From Nematostella vectensis (taxonomy: Eukaryota; Cnidaria; Anthozoa; Actiniaria; Edwardsiidae): a stretch of DNA of 64,000 nt. Both the position numbers and the translations under genes were made by a program. Positions 33,601-45,674 of the stretch are shown here, one piece after another. Positions within the stretch are counted from its first letter, which is position 1. Every line of letters starts with the position of its first letter. The notes under the pieces were generated by a model. The model was not told where the DNA came from. It worked only from the letters and a program-made list of their open reading frames with translations, and searched no databases. The stretch spans positions 9,654,813-9,718,812 of the forward strand of contig NC_064041.1 of the NCBI RefSeq assembly GCF_932526225.1, in the 5' to 3' direction.

Positions 33601-36600
33601 TGTAGTATTCCCTTTTTTCGGACATCTGCTTAGGTCGCGTTACATTAATCTTGATGTCTTTGGCGTGACAGTTTTGCTTGACGTAAGATATCACCACAGG
33701 GCTCCAGCATATGTCAGGGACGCACGTCTTGTTGCAGACATATCCGCACTTGGATAGCTCACATGAGTGCAAGCTTGCTCGAGACTTGTTATATTGGGCT
33801 AAAGCTTGGTTGAAAGATTCCTTCGCTTGTGAATACTTTGCGCGGATTCTCAGAAGCTCGGTCTCATTCAGTCTGCGCCAGCGTTTTACGCGTTTTATGT
33901 CAGCCGTTCTATCTCTGTAAAGGTTTTCTATGACGAGCATGCGTTGTTGTGCCGAGGCCAGAGCTTGTTCTGAGCCGTTGAGTCTTTCCTGTGCCTTCTC
34001 GCGCATGCGCTCTACATAGTTATTGACGTCATCTTGCAGACGCTGAACGAGCTCCGATTGGTCATCAAGCCGTCCACTGACGTGATACAGTAGTGCAGGC
34101 CAATCACCTACGTCAGCATTAGCACGTGCATCCAACGTGCACTGAAACTGACCATCCAATCGTCCCTTTATACCAAAGCTCAAGGTCCCGGATGGTGATA
34201 TGTCAATTATTGCACTTTGCTGGATTCCAAGCATGCGCACTGTGCCCTGTATTCTTGCTGCTCCCGAGATGCTGTTTAGATAGAGACGATCCCCTGGTGT
34301 CATGGTAATCACGTGACTAAGAGATAATTTATCTTTTACTCGGCCTAATACCCACGCTGAACAGTTGGGTTTCCTGTGGTGAGGGATGAAGCTGATTGGC
34401 AACTCACATGATCCCGTGTTATAGTCCACAGATGCCTCGATCCCCCGCAGACACAGACGTGCCCGACAGACCTGCGCAGTCAGATTAAGAACGAGGCCCG
34501 TAAGACGCTGGCGGACTGGTGCACGAACCACAGTTATCCCAATCGTTCGGGATGCTATTAAGTTTCGGTCAAACTCTTTTAGCTTTTCAATGATGTTTTT
34601 CGTTTGGTCACTTGGAATTCCAGACAACTTTGAACGTATTTCTGCGCACATCCCTGATAATCTAGACAGTCCATCTTGCATACTTTTGACGGATTTAAGG
34701 ACGGGTTCTCCTTTATTTGCAATACCTTTGTAGGAATTTATCGCGTTTGTAGCTGTCTTCACAAGTTGACTGAGTTCTAAAATAGTTCTCAGCCAGTTTC
34801 TGTGATCTTTCTCAAGTTTCGGAGCTGCAGCTGGGATTTCGTCGAGAATCTCCCTTAGCTCTAATTTGATGGAGAACCCGAGAAGCCTTAATTTCATGCG
34901 CACATCCGGGGCAATACTCAGCCCAGTCCTTCCTCCGCCTGTGACGTCATACTGTAGGTCAACGCCCACTGGAATATTTGCATAAGGGACGACTGAATCT
35001 CTTAGGGAGGCTGCTGCCTGGAGTGGGTTTCCTGTGGTGCGGAGAGTGAACTGAATGCCCTTGTTGTGCCTACATTGGTCGGTTTTCTTGTCAACGGCTG
35101 CGCCTGAAATAGGAAAAGAATTTCAGATCAAAATGATTAATGATAATTCTAATATTTATATAGCGCTTATACAACTATTTTCCTATAAATGCTATTGTAA
35201 TGTTGGAACTGAGGAACACAAAGTTTCTAGCAAGACCACACACTTATCAAATCAAATTCAGGGCCGAGAAACAGAAATATATTCTTATGTTTAGACTAAA
35301 AATCGTTAACAAATTAGCAGAGGTATAGAACATACTGGACCACGTGTTCAATCTATTAAAGTGTAATTTGAAACTCTGATAATCAGAAATAAGGGTTTTA
35401 ATTGAATAACAAATGCACCGACCTCCAAGTGAAAACGTCCCTGTCGCACCATCACCAGTGACGTGTACTGTATTTTGATCTCCCTTTGGTGCGCCCGCAA
35501 TCTGCATCGAGGCTGTCAGCGTGAGTTTGCCAGTCATGCTACCGTTAACTTTGCAAGTAAAGCGGCGGTCAAGAAGCTGGCAACGTCAAAGTCAAGATAT
35601 CAATCATTTGAGAGATGTTTTCTACTATGCGCAACAAGCATTAATACCGGTTCCTCTAGATATCAATCATTTGAGAGATGCTTTCTAATATGCGCAACGA
35701 GCAGTAATAACGGTTTCTCTATTTTGCCAAGTGAACGCCTGAGCCTGGCCGCCCAATGGAGGTTCAAAAAAATACAAACACTGAATTTCCCGTTTAACTC
35801 ATAGAAAGAGACAAGCCGTGACAAAAAGACTGAAACTTTGAATTTACTTTGAGGCCATGGGTTTTCAAATGGTAACCGAGGCCGCTTAGGAATCTTTGAA
35901 ATCTTTTTTACAGGACCATCCTAACCTCCTGTCAAAATATTGGTTGATGATAAAAGTATAAAAACATAAAAATAGGAAATTTAAAAAAAAAATTTTTTTT
36001 CGAAGTTTGGTCGCACTATCTTAAGAGCGTAGCTTACGTCACCGCAAAGGGTGGGGATACCTAAAGAGTAGTAAAATAGATAGCAATCACCTCGCCAAGA
36101 CAATCTGTTGACACCACCAAATCCCCGTCCGTCTCCATAGTAACACGGAGTGCCTTCCCATCATCACTCTGGAGCTGAGCGTTCACAGCAGCCTTGGCAA
36201 ACAGCGCTTGTTGTGACGTCACTGGTGACCGGGTCACGCCAATCGCGGCAAGGCGCGTCTTCCATCCCGCCGACTCCATCTGTCTCAAGATGTCAAGTCC
36301 ACTCAGCTTTGCTTGTGAGTCTTTGGCGAATTTGACGAAAGCTCCCCGTTTACAGACATCATGTGCAAAGCATACGCCATCTTTAGCAGTGAACCACACA
36401 TTTTCATCATCAACTTGTACTTTAAATCCGACTCTTGGTCGGTAATACAAGGCTGCTGTTGCTAATGGCAACCCAGAGCACACCCCTGTCGCGTGATTAA
36501 CGTCAATCATCAGATTTCTGACGTCAAAGCCTGTGTTAGTCGTGCCTACCTCTAGATTCAACCAGTCCGGTAGCGCCCGCGATACAGAACCGAGATAGTG

Positions 36601-39600
36601 CAGCGGCAACACGTCGTCACTTATAAGTTGTGTAAGGTAGTCTGGTTTCATCGGCACCTTGCTGCAGTTACCATGGTGACGCACGGTAAGTGTGTCGGGC
36701 AGGCTTATTGGCATGTCCCGGATGTATGTTATGTGTTCCTTATTCTTTCTGGCCAGGTTACCAAGGTCAAACCCTGTGAGAGAGACTGGTACCCAGGTGT
36801 TTTGTGTGCGCATGTGCACAACACCTTGTGTCACGTAATGCCCTGTATCGTTATCTATCTTCCACTCAGAAGTAGACACCAGTTGCGCTTGCGCATTGCA
36901 GTCGAATGCACTTTCTTGAAGTTGGTGGCATCCAATCGGAAAGCTTCGTTTATCTGTGTGAGTGACGTCATACACGCTTGAATTACTGCTCATATCCGGG
37001 CTCACATACACCAGGCTATCATCCGGGGTTGTAAAACTATCTGCGTCACTTCCGGTCACATGGTATGAGATCACGTGCAAACCTGACCGCTTTGCAGTGA
37101 CAGTGAATTGGGCGTCACGTGCTTGACTCGTGATGACTGTAACATTGGGTTGAATGTCAAGGTCACCGGAGGGTGAACTCATGCGGATGCGTAGCTCGCG
37201 TACTGGCGGCGAAGACACGTGCAGCACACGTGACTGTTTGTTTATTTCCAATTTGGGGAACACGGGAATCCTGAGACGACCCTTTTCGCAAATCTTCCCC
37301 TCGTATCCAGTCCCTTCGCATTCACAGCGTTGCTCAGCAAGTCCAGAGGTAACACATGTACCGCCATGAAGACATGGATTAGGTTTGCAGATGGAAGATT
37401 CTGAAAGCATAAAATGTGAAAGTAAATAAATGTAAATACGAATACAATACACTAATACAATACATACACTAATTCATCAGTCAGAATATTCAAAAGAAAA
37501 ATAGCAGACAGACGGACTCACCGGTGCAAGTGAATGAGGATGTCCGCCACTTCACTCCTCCGGTGACCTCGTCCACGCTGCACGTCGCGTTAGCTGCACC
37601 CTCTACATAGTAACCATCTTCACACTCGAAATTACACAGGGACCCCAAGGATCTGGGACATGGTATGGTGACGAAGGTGTGTGGAGGTGAGGTGAGGTCC
37701 GGGCAACTCATAGCTGAAGAGAAATGTAATAGTTTGTCAATTCTAACCCCGCGTTTTACACCGTAAGATTTTGTCAATACCAATCCATGGTGATATGCCG
37801 TAGCGTTGAAAATTAGATATAACAATGAAAATACTCTTACTCCATAAACAATTACGTATATTTTGCCTTCAGTTTGTTTTCCGCTCGCCCGTTCAATGAC
37901 TGCATCACTAAGTTGTTCGTTCGGTCGGACGGACGGTCAGGGAATAATTCAATCGATAGGCAATCGGTTTGTAGGTAAATCCGTCAGTCAGTCCCCCCCT
38001 CTTCCCACTAGCTGCCCCCTCCCCTCTCGCCTCTCACTCTTTCTTCTCCTTGCCCTTCTACTTAAACACTCCTTTCCGTCCCAGCTACCTTTGCACACCG
38101 CTATCTCCCCAGTCCACTGTGAGCTAGGAAGGCAAGTCCTAGTCTCTGAGCCTACTAGCTCATAGCCAGCGGAGCAGGAGAAGGAACAATTAGCGCCAGT
38201 CACGTGACTGCTACATTTCATGGAGCCTTGAGCAGGCGCTTCAATGGACACACAGGGTAGTCCTGAAATAGAGATCAAGATTAATGTCTCTTGTCGGTCG
38301 ACTGGTTCCGTCGGCCCTCCGGAAGTAAACTGGTGCCAATGCCGCTTAAAGCAATCTTTGCATGATATGGGGACGACACCCATTTTTACGATTCAAGCAT
38401 ATTATAATAAAGTGAAATGAAGTGAAGACCTGTTACAGGAGTTGTCCACCGATTGGTACTAACATTTGCAGGATTCAACCACAAGACACGACTATCATAA
38501 CACAACAATCGACAACACGAACCTACCTTCGAATATTTTTTGTCTGCGGGAGCCATAAACTATTTCGTATGCAAAACATAGCGGCATTGTATTAATCTTC
38601 GACATCACGAGGTTATCTTTGCACGCTTTTAAGCAGGACGGAGCTACCTTATTACAACTGTCGGCTATCTACAAGACGAACTCGACTGTCGGCAAGACGG
38701 CTACCTCTTCACAATTTGTCGACAACCTAGAAATCTACCTTTACACGATTGGTCTTTTTTGATGTCATGGGGTTTCTGTACCTTTGCAGGATTTCTTGTC
38801 GTCTGCGAGAGCGAAGCCAGGCGAGCAGGAACAGCTGTAGGATCCGAACGTGTTATTGCACTGATGTTCACACTTGTGTAGCCCAGTATCGCACTCGTCG
38901 ATATCTGAAAAAAAATATCAATCACGTTTGGTGTGCTGGCTTAGCAGTTGGTTTAGTATTGTCTAACGAGTGTCTAACCAGTAATGTTTAACCTAAAGGT
39001 TGTTTCAGTATAGTCCAACTACTGGCAGGTTCAATATTGTCAATATCGAAAAGTTGTTTAATAAGTTTAACGAAAGGTTGGTTCAGTATTGTCTAACGAA
39101 AGGTTGGTTTATTATTGGCTAACGAAAAGTTGGTTCAGTATTGTCTAACGAACCAATCACAGTTTAATGTTGTCAAAAGAAAGGTTGGCTTGCTATTGAC
39201 TAGTGAACAACGATTTTTTCCTAATTGGCCTACCTTCACACGTCTTCCCATCTTGCCTAAGAAGGAAACCCTCTCTACAGGCGCAAGTGAACGAGCCAAT
39301 CACATTCACGCAGACCTGCTCGCAGTCAGCCAATGAGGCGTTGCTACTTAAGCCGCTCACGTGACGCAGTGAGCACTCGTCGATATCTAGGAAACAAAGT
39401 ATTGCAATCTTTGGGATGAAAAAATAAATAGAACCTGTACATGTACCATTATAGTATGTCTTTTTCTTAAATGCTAAATTAAAGGCCAAACACGATGCCA
39501 TTTTATGCCTCCACACAATACCGACACGCGCAAAACATACATCCGCATTAAGAATTTCAAGTAGGTTACTGAGATATTATCAATCAAATATCGACACAGG

Positions 39601-42600
39601 AAACTGTAGATATTAGTGTTTTTCCCGCTAGCATTTTGCACTCCATGTAGGCTCCATGTGGGATTCGCATACCTGTACAAGTGATGTTGACGCATACGCA
39701 TAGCGTACCTGTACAAGTGAAGTTGTCGGAACTCAGTTTAAAACCTTCTGAGCATGCGCAGTAGTAGCTGCCACGTGTATTATGACAGAGCATCTCACAC
39801 CCACTGAACAACGCACACTCGTCCAAATCTGCCAATACAGAAAGAGGGATATTTGACATAACTGTACTGCTATCTGCCACGACTGGGGGGCCACAGCTGA
39901 TCCAAAATGCGAGCGAAGAAGTATTTGACACTAGCGCCAATTTGACTACAGCACTTTGACAGCATTTTCTATAGCTTCGTAAGCCATTTTATATCAGCGG
40001 TGGCCCGCCAGTCTGTGGCATTTTGGATGCGCGCGCAACATCGTGAGAACGGTCTATTGTAAACGACAATGCTCTCTGGCCTTTGCATATTCGTCCAAAT
40101 GCCCCATCCCAGGTTTGGCTACGATACCTGCCGAATTCATATCAAATAGGTGCTGAATGGAAGTGCTCTCTCACCTTGACACGTTCGTCTGCTGGGTTCA
40201 CGCTCTCTCACCTTGACATGTTCGTCTGTTGGGTTCAAGCTTGTATCCATCGCGGCAGCGACAGCGATATGTCCCGATTATGTTGATGCATTCATGTTCA
40301 CACCAGCCGTTGTTGCGCTTACACTCGTTAATATCTGAGCAATGAAAATTTTGTACAGGTTTACAATCCAAGGAGTCAAACCCAAATCTCATCGCGAGTC
40401 ACTTCCGAGTAATCCTCGATACTTCTGGGCAATTTTCGAATTTCTTACCAACACATCGATCCTCGTTCTCCTCAGAACACACGTATCCCCGACTACAATT
40501 CAAATAACTTCCGAATGTTTTTCAAATGTCTGCTTAACAACACATCGATGCAATCGATGCCCGTCTCCTTAACGTGTAGCACGACGTATCCCCGACTACA
40601 TTTCGAATAGCTTCCGAATGATTTTCGAATGTTTGCTTATCAACACATCGATGCCCGTTCTCCTCATCGTGAAGCACGATGTATCCCCGACTACATTTCG
40701 AATAGCTTCCGAATGATTCTCGAATGTTTGCTTACCAACACATCGATGCCCATTCTCCTCATCGTGTAGCACGAAGTATCCCCGAGGGCAGTCGCAGGTG
40801 TAGCTACCGGGACGATTAATACACCTCCCTGGACATTTATTGGTGCTTGTGGATAGACACTCGTCGATGTCTTAAATAGAATGCAATCAGTCTCGACATA
40901 TTCGCAAAACGCTCCCGGCTACCGGTACTGTTAGTAGCGCCTGTTGAGCCACAAGGGTGGGGCGCCATGAGGTGCTATATTACACCCCAGAAACTGCTAA
41001 CTCTGCTATCAATCTGGACCTCCAGTAGTAGGATACTGTTGATAAGGACAACTTTGTGATACAAAAAAACTGTCCTTATTAAAAAGGTGATCTTTTTTTA
41101 AATGAGGGGATTGGAAATACGAAAAATATATTAGATGACCCTCCTAAACGGTTTTAAAAGCTGTTAGCTTGCTTGCTGAGATGATTTGTTATTGATTTTA
41201 GAAAATTCCTTTTTTACTCTTAGACTTTAAAAGCAGGTATCTTTACCCTGGCATACTGTTCCACCAATCAGCGAATAGCCTTTTGCACATGTGCATCGGT
41301 AGCTTCCCAGTGTATTGATGCATGTTGCGTTACACGATGCGCTCTTCTGATTGGCGCAGCGGCACCGAGGTGACATCTCTGTGCACTCGTCAACATCTGA
41401 ATAAAACAGAAACAGCATTTTTTAGACGAACTAAACATGGCAAAAATAGACCAGAATTTACCGTTGATAGCTCGTTTATTAAACAGCCTTCGCGCTTGAT
41501 ATTCTTAACCAGAAACAAAGCCTTCTCTACCATGCATCTATGTAATCACTATTATTATTACAGCATAGTTGATGTGGTCGTGTAATACTCACTCCCTCAC
41601 TCCCTAACTCCCTCACTCACTCACACTAATTACCTATCAAAAAATTAGTTATTAATTAACTAAAAGCTTTTAAATTACCTACCTAATACATTAATTAACT
41701 GACTAATAATAAAGTGACTAACTTAAAGTTTACTTTACTACCTAGGTACTTAATTAACTATCTAGCTGATTGGTAGTCTGGTTCCTGCCAAGCACTCTCC
41801 TTACAGTTGTTTTGAAAGAACCTAGTGTCTCTATAGTGCGGGCCACGCTCGCTAGCGCGTTCCACGCCTTTGCACCCCTAAAAGTGACAGAGCTCTTGAT
41901 CGCTTCAGTGTTTGGCTTTGACGTGTTGATCCGCCTTAGCCTTCTTGTGGTGGTCGTATTAGTGAATAGCTGCGGGCCATGGGTCGGTTCCTTGAAAGCA
42001 GAGTAGCGCTAACCCAGGGATAAATACGGCTATCTTGACATTTGATTGGATAAAAAGGGCATTCGTACCTGGGTCGGCGTTACCTTGCCTTCCAGGAACT
42101 CTGCCCTACGTGCTTTCAGGTGGAAAGCTTTGTATGTTAGGCATACGAGCTTGGTGTTGTAGATTCCTTCTTACCGATGCACTGGCTGTGGTAATTAAGG
42201 CGCTTTCTGTATCCTTGCCAGCACTCGCAAGTGTAAGATCCGGGGATGTTGGTGCAGACTTGCTGACACACGGAGCTTCCACTACTACACTCATTGATAT
42301 CTAAAAAACACAGAGAAAGATGTGTCACTTCGAATTTGGACCTAGTCTGCGGCAGTAATACACTACAAGGCCCCGTAGTTTGAACACCAAATTTTTAACA
42401 GCACAGGAAAAAAACTAGGCCTTACTTTTGTTAACGACAAAGCCCGGATGCCTGAAACATCTATATCCCAACCACACTCTCGGCCAGCAGAGCTTTTTAA
42501 ATTGAAATCAAAATTAAAATTTCTTTCGTTTCTTTAGTGATAAAAATAAATAGCAAATAAATTTGTCGTAGCTATCGCCCAGAGCACATATACCAAGTTG

Positions 42601-45580
42601 TAGGAAGGCCGCTTAGGTAACCGTCAGACTAATTTCTGACCACGGGGACAAAACTGGGATTGAAATTGTTGTGTTTTGTTGAGAGAGGAAAACTTTTGAA
42701 AAGTGGAAAGTCCGGCTAAGAACCCTCAGAGCAAAAGCGTGTCTGATCACGAAACAAAGCTAAGGATCGAGATAAATGATAAATTAATAACTACTCATTT
42801 CTGACCACGGGAAAAGAGCTGAGATTGAATTTGTTGTTTTTTGTTGAGAGACGAAATCTCTTGACAAATGGGTAGTCCGGCGAAGAATTCTCAGAACAAT
42901 CACAAAACATAGCTTAGGATCGAGATAAATGATAATACAATAAGGTATACGAAACACTCTTAAATTTGTGTAAAATAATACGTACCTCTCTCGCAAGAGT
43001 TTCCTGTCCATCCGGGGTCGCATGAGCACGTGTGAGCACGGATACATTTACCATGGCTACATCCCTGGCGACACCAGGCTAGAAAATAATACTAACAAAA
43101 TCAATTTTAGGAGCATCATCATCATCTTCATCTTCATCGTTATCATTAACATTATTATGACTGCCATCATCAACGTCGCCATCTTCATCACCATCATTAT
43201 CATCATCATCACCATCGTTATATCATCCAGGTAATCAGAATTATCGTTTTTATCATCATCATTATCATCATCACCATCATCTATCGTCGTTGCAACCCTT
43301 CGTTTACTCATAATACACACATACGTGTTTTACAGTCGCTTCCAGTCTTACGCCATCCGTCACAGCAGTGCAGACTGACACCGTGTTCGGTTCTTGTTGC
43401 GACCTTGTAATACGTCCTTGACACGAGTCTGTCAAACATAGAAATAACTAAAAAATATCATGGGCACTCATACAGATTGAGATTTGCCAAAGCGAATGAA
43501 AGAATTTAGGGTTTAAGTACGGTTAGGGACATACGTCGGGGGTGAATTTCTTGTTTACAGCTCGCGTAAGTTTGTAGAATAAAATATGAGCCCTTCGGAA
43601 AGGAAGAAAAAGCATGAAAAGCGGGATAGCGAACTTAAGGTTTCTGGCGTGTGCGCCGTTGTAAAATCTCTGCTGCGCTAAATCTTTAGGTCCGCGCAGT
43701 GAATTGTGTGAAGTATATGAATGTGGAGAATGACATGGCAGACTTATAAATCATTTTGAAGCTTGGCTGAAACACGCGCATACCAGGGCACGTGACACTT
43801 CCGTAAAATGTATACAAGAGCACGTGATATTGCTGTTACATGCACACCACGTGTTATTTACGCAAGACGCATGCAAGAGCACGTGAACACTCTTATGGCA
43901 TGCATGTTCTATCACGTGTGAATTTTGCAAGATGTATAACCGGATTAGAGAAAGCTTTTCATTAACTGCTTTAATATAAACAGTGCTGATAAATATGATT
44001 GAACTAAAGGCATCTGATAATAAAACCTCCGTCCTGTACAACGCCCCCATTCCCATTAGCCGTATTTGTGAATGTATGTCCGCCAGGAGTGAGAAACCGC
44101 TTAGGTCCGGAAAGTTACGGTGCGGCTCACACGCGACGAGCACACGCCAAACCTGAAATAGACAGAGGACGTCTCGTTGCAGCAAGAGTCACGTCGTTGT
44201 GCCCTGTGGGGCGCATAAGCGTCAAAGCCAACATCACGTTACCGCACGATATAGCACGCTTCACATCAATGTAGCAATCTTGTCAATTCACGTGACGGGA
44301 CGCATTACGGTACATATAACGTCACTGTACACATCACTTCACGGCTTACATCAGGCCATGGTACACATAACAACACACATGAGGGCTTAGTACAAATCAC
44401 ATCACGGTACACATTACATCACGTTACATATCCCGTCACGTACGCCTCACGTCACGGTACGCATCAAGTCACAGTACACATCACAGCACAGAAAAAATAA
44501 CGTTACGGTACTCAAACGTCATGGTACACATTACGTGACGGTACACATTACATCAGGGTAACTTAATGTCACGGTACACATCACGTCACGGTACACACCA
44601 CGTCACAGTACACATCACATCACGGTACACATTACATCATGGTTCATATGTCACAGCATACATCACGTCACGGTACACATCAAGTCACGGTACACATCAT
44701 GCCACGGTACACATCACGTCACGGTACACATCACGTAACGGTACGCATCACGTCATGGTACACATCACGTCACAGTAGACATCACGTCACGGTACACATC
44801 ATGTCACGGTACACCTCACGGTACTCATCACGTCACGATACACATGACGTCACGTCACGGCCCACATCACGTGACGGTACACATCACGTTACTGTACACA
44901 TCACGTGACGGTACTCATCACGCCATGATACACATCACGTGACGGTATTCATCACGTCATGGTACACATCACGTTACATCAGGGTAATTAAACTTAAAAC
45001 ATCACATCACAGATCGAGAATACAGAAGTACAAGCAATACTACGGCTTGATAAGCAAAACCCAAGAAATACTTACCCATATCGTCTTAAACCGTTGTACA
45101 AAACGTAGCTACCGCCATGAAAACCAGCACTGATTAAAAAGCTACTCTTTGCTTCATTTCCTTTGCGGTAAACACAAGTCGCTGTAAAGTTCATTAGTTT
45201 CCCGCTCCAAATGCTAGATTCATAAAGAGCGAATGAACTTGTTGTGTCCGTGAAAGCACTCACGGAGAAATATTCTGATATAGTTCCGGTCTGCCCTTTC
45301 GAGTCATCGACTTCCCGTTCTCCTTAAATGAGTGACCTGATATGTTGGCTCTGTTCCACATATTTTCTATCTGAATACTTGATAGATGACCTTTGATTGA
45401 GCCTTGGCTGTAACGTGCACGGTGTTGTGATTATGATGATTACGAGAACACGGCGGAGAAAGATGATGATGATAATATCCGCTGGTGATGATGATGATGA
45501 TGATGGCGTAATGATGGTGGTAGTGGTGGTGGTGATGATGATGATGATGATGACAATGATAATGATGACAATGATGATGA

Positions 45581-45614
<34 letters not shown>

Positions 45615-45640
45615 GGTGATGATTTTGATGATGATGACAA

Positions 45641-45674
<34 letters not shown>

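Noticed and set aside
43751..44185. Minus-strand frame of 144 codons
   Set aside because: No domain, includes tandem CACGTGCTCTTG-like pieces; only a short exon candidate at its start was kept as a possibility.
44566..44908. Frames rich in His, Thr, Arg and Ser
   Set aside because: Artefacts of the GTACACATCACGTCACG array.
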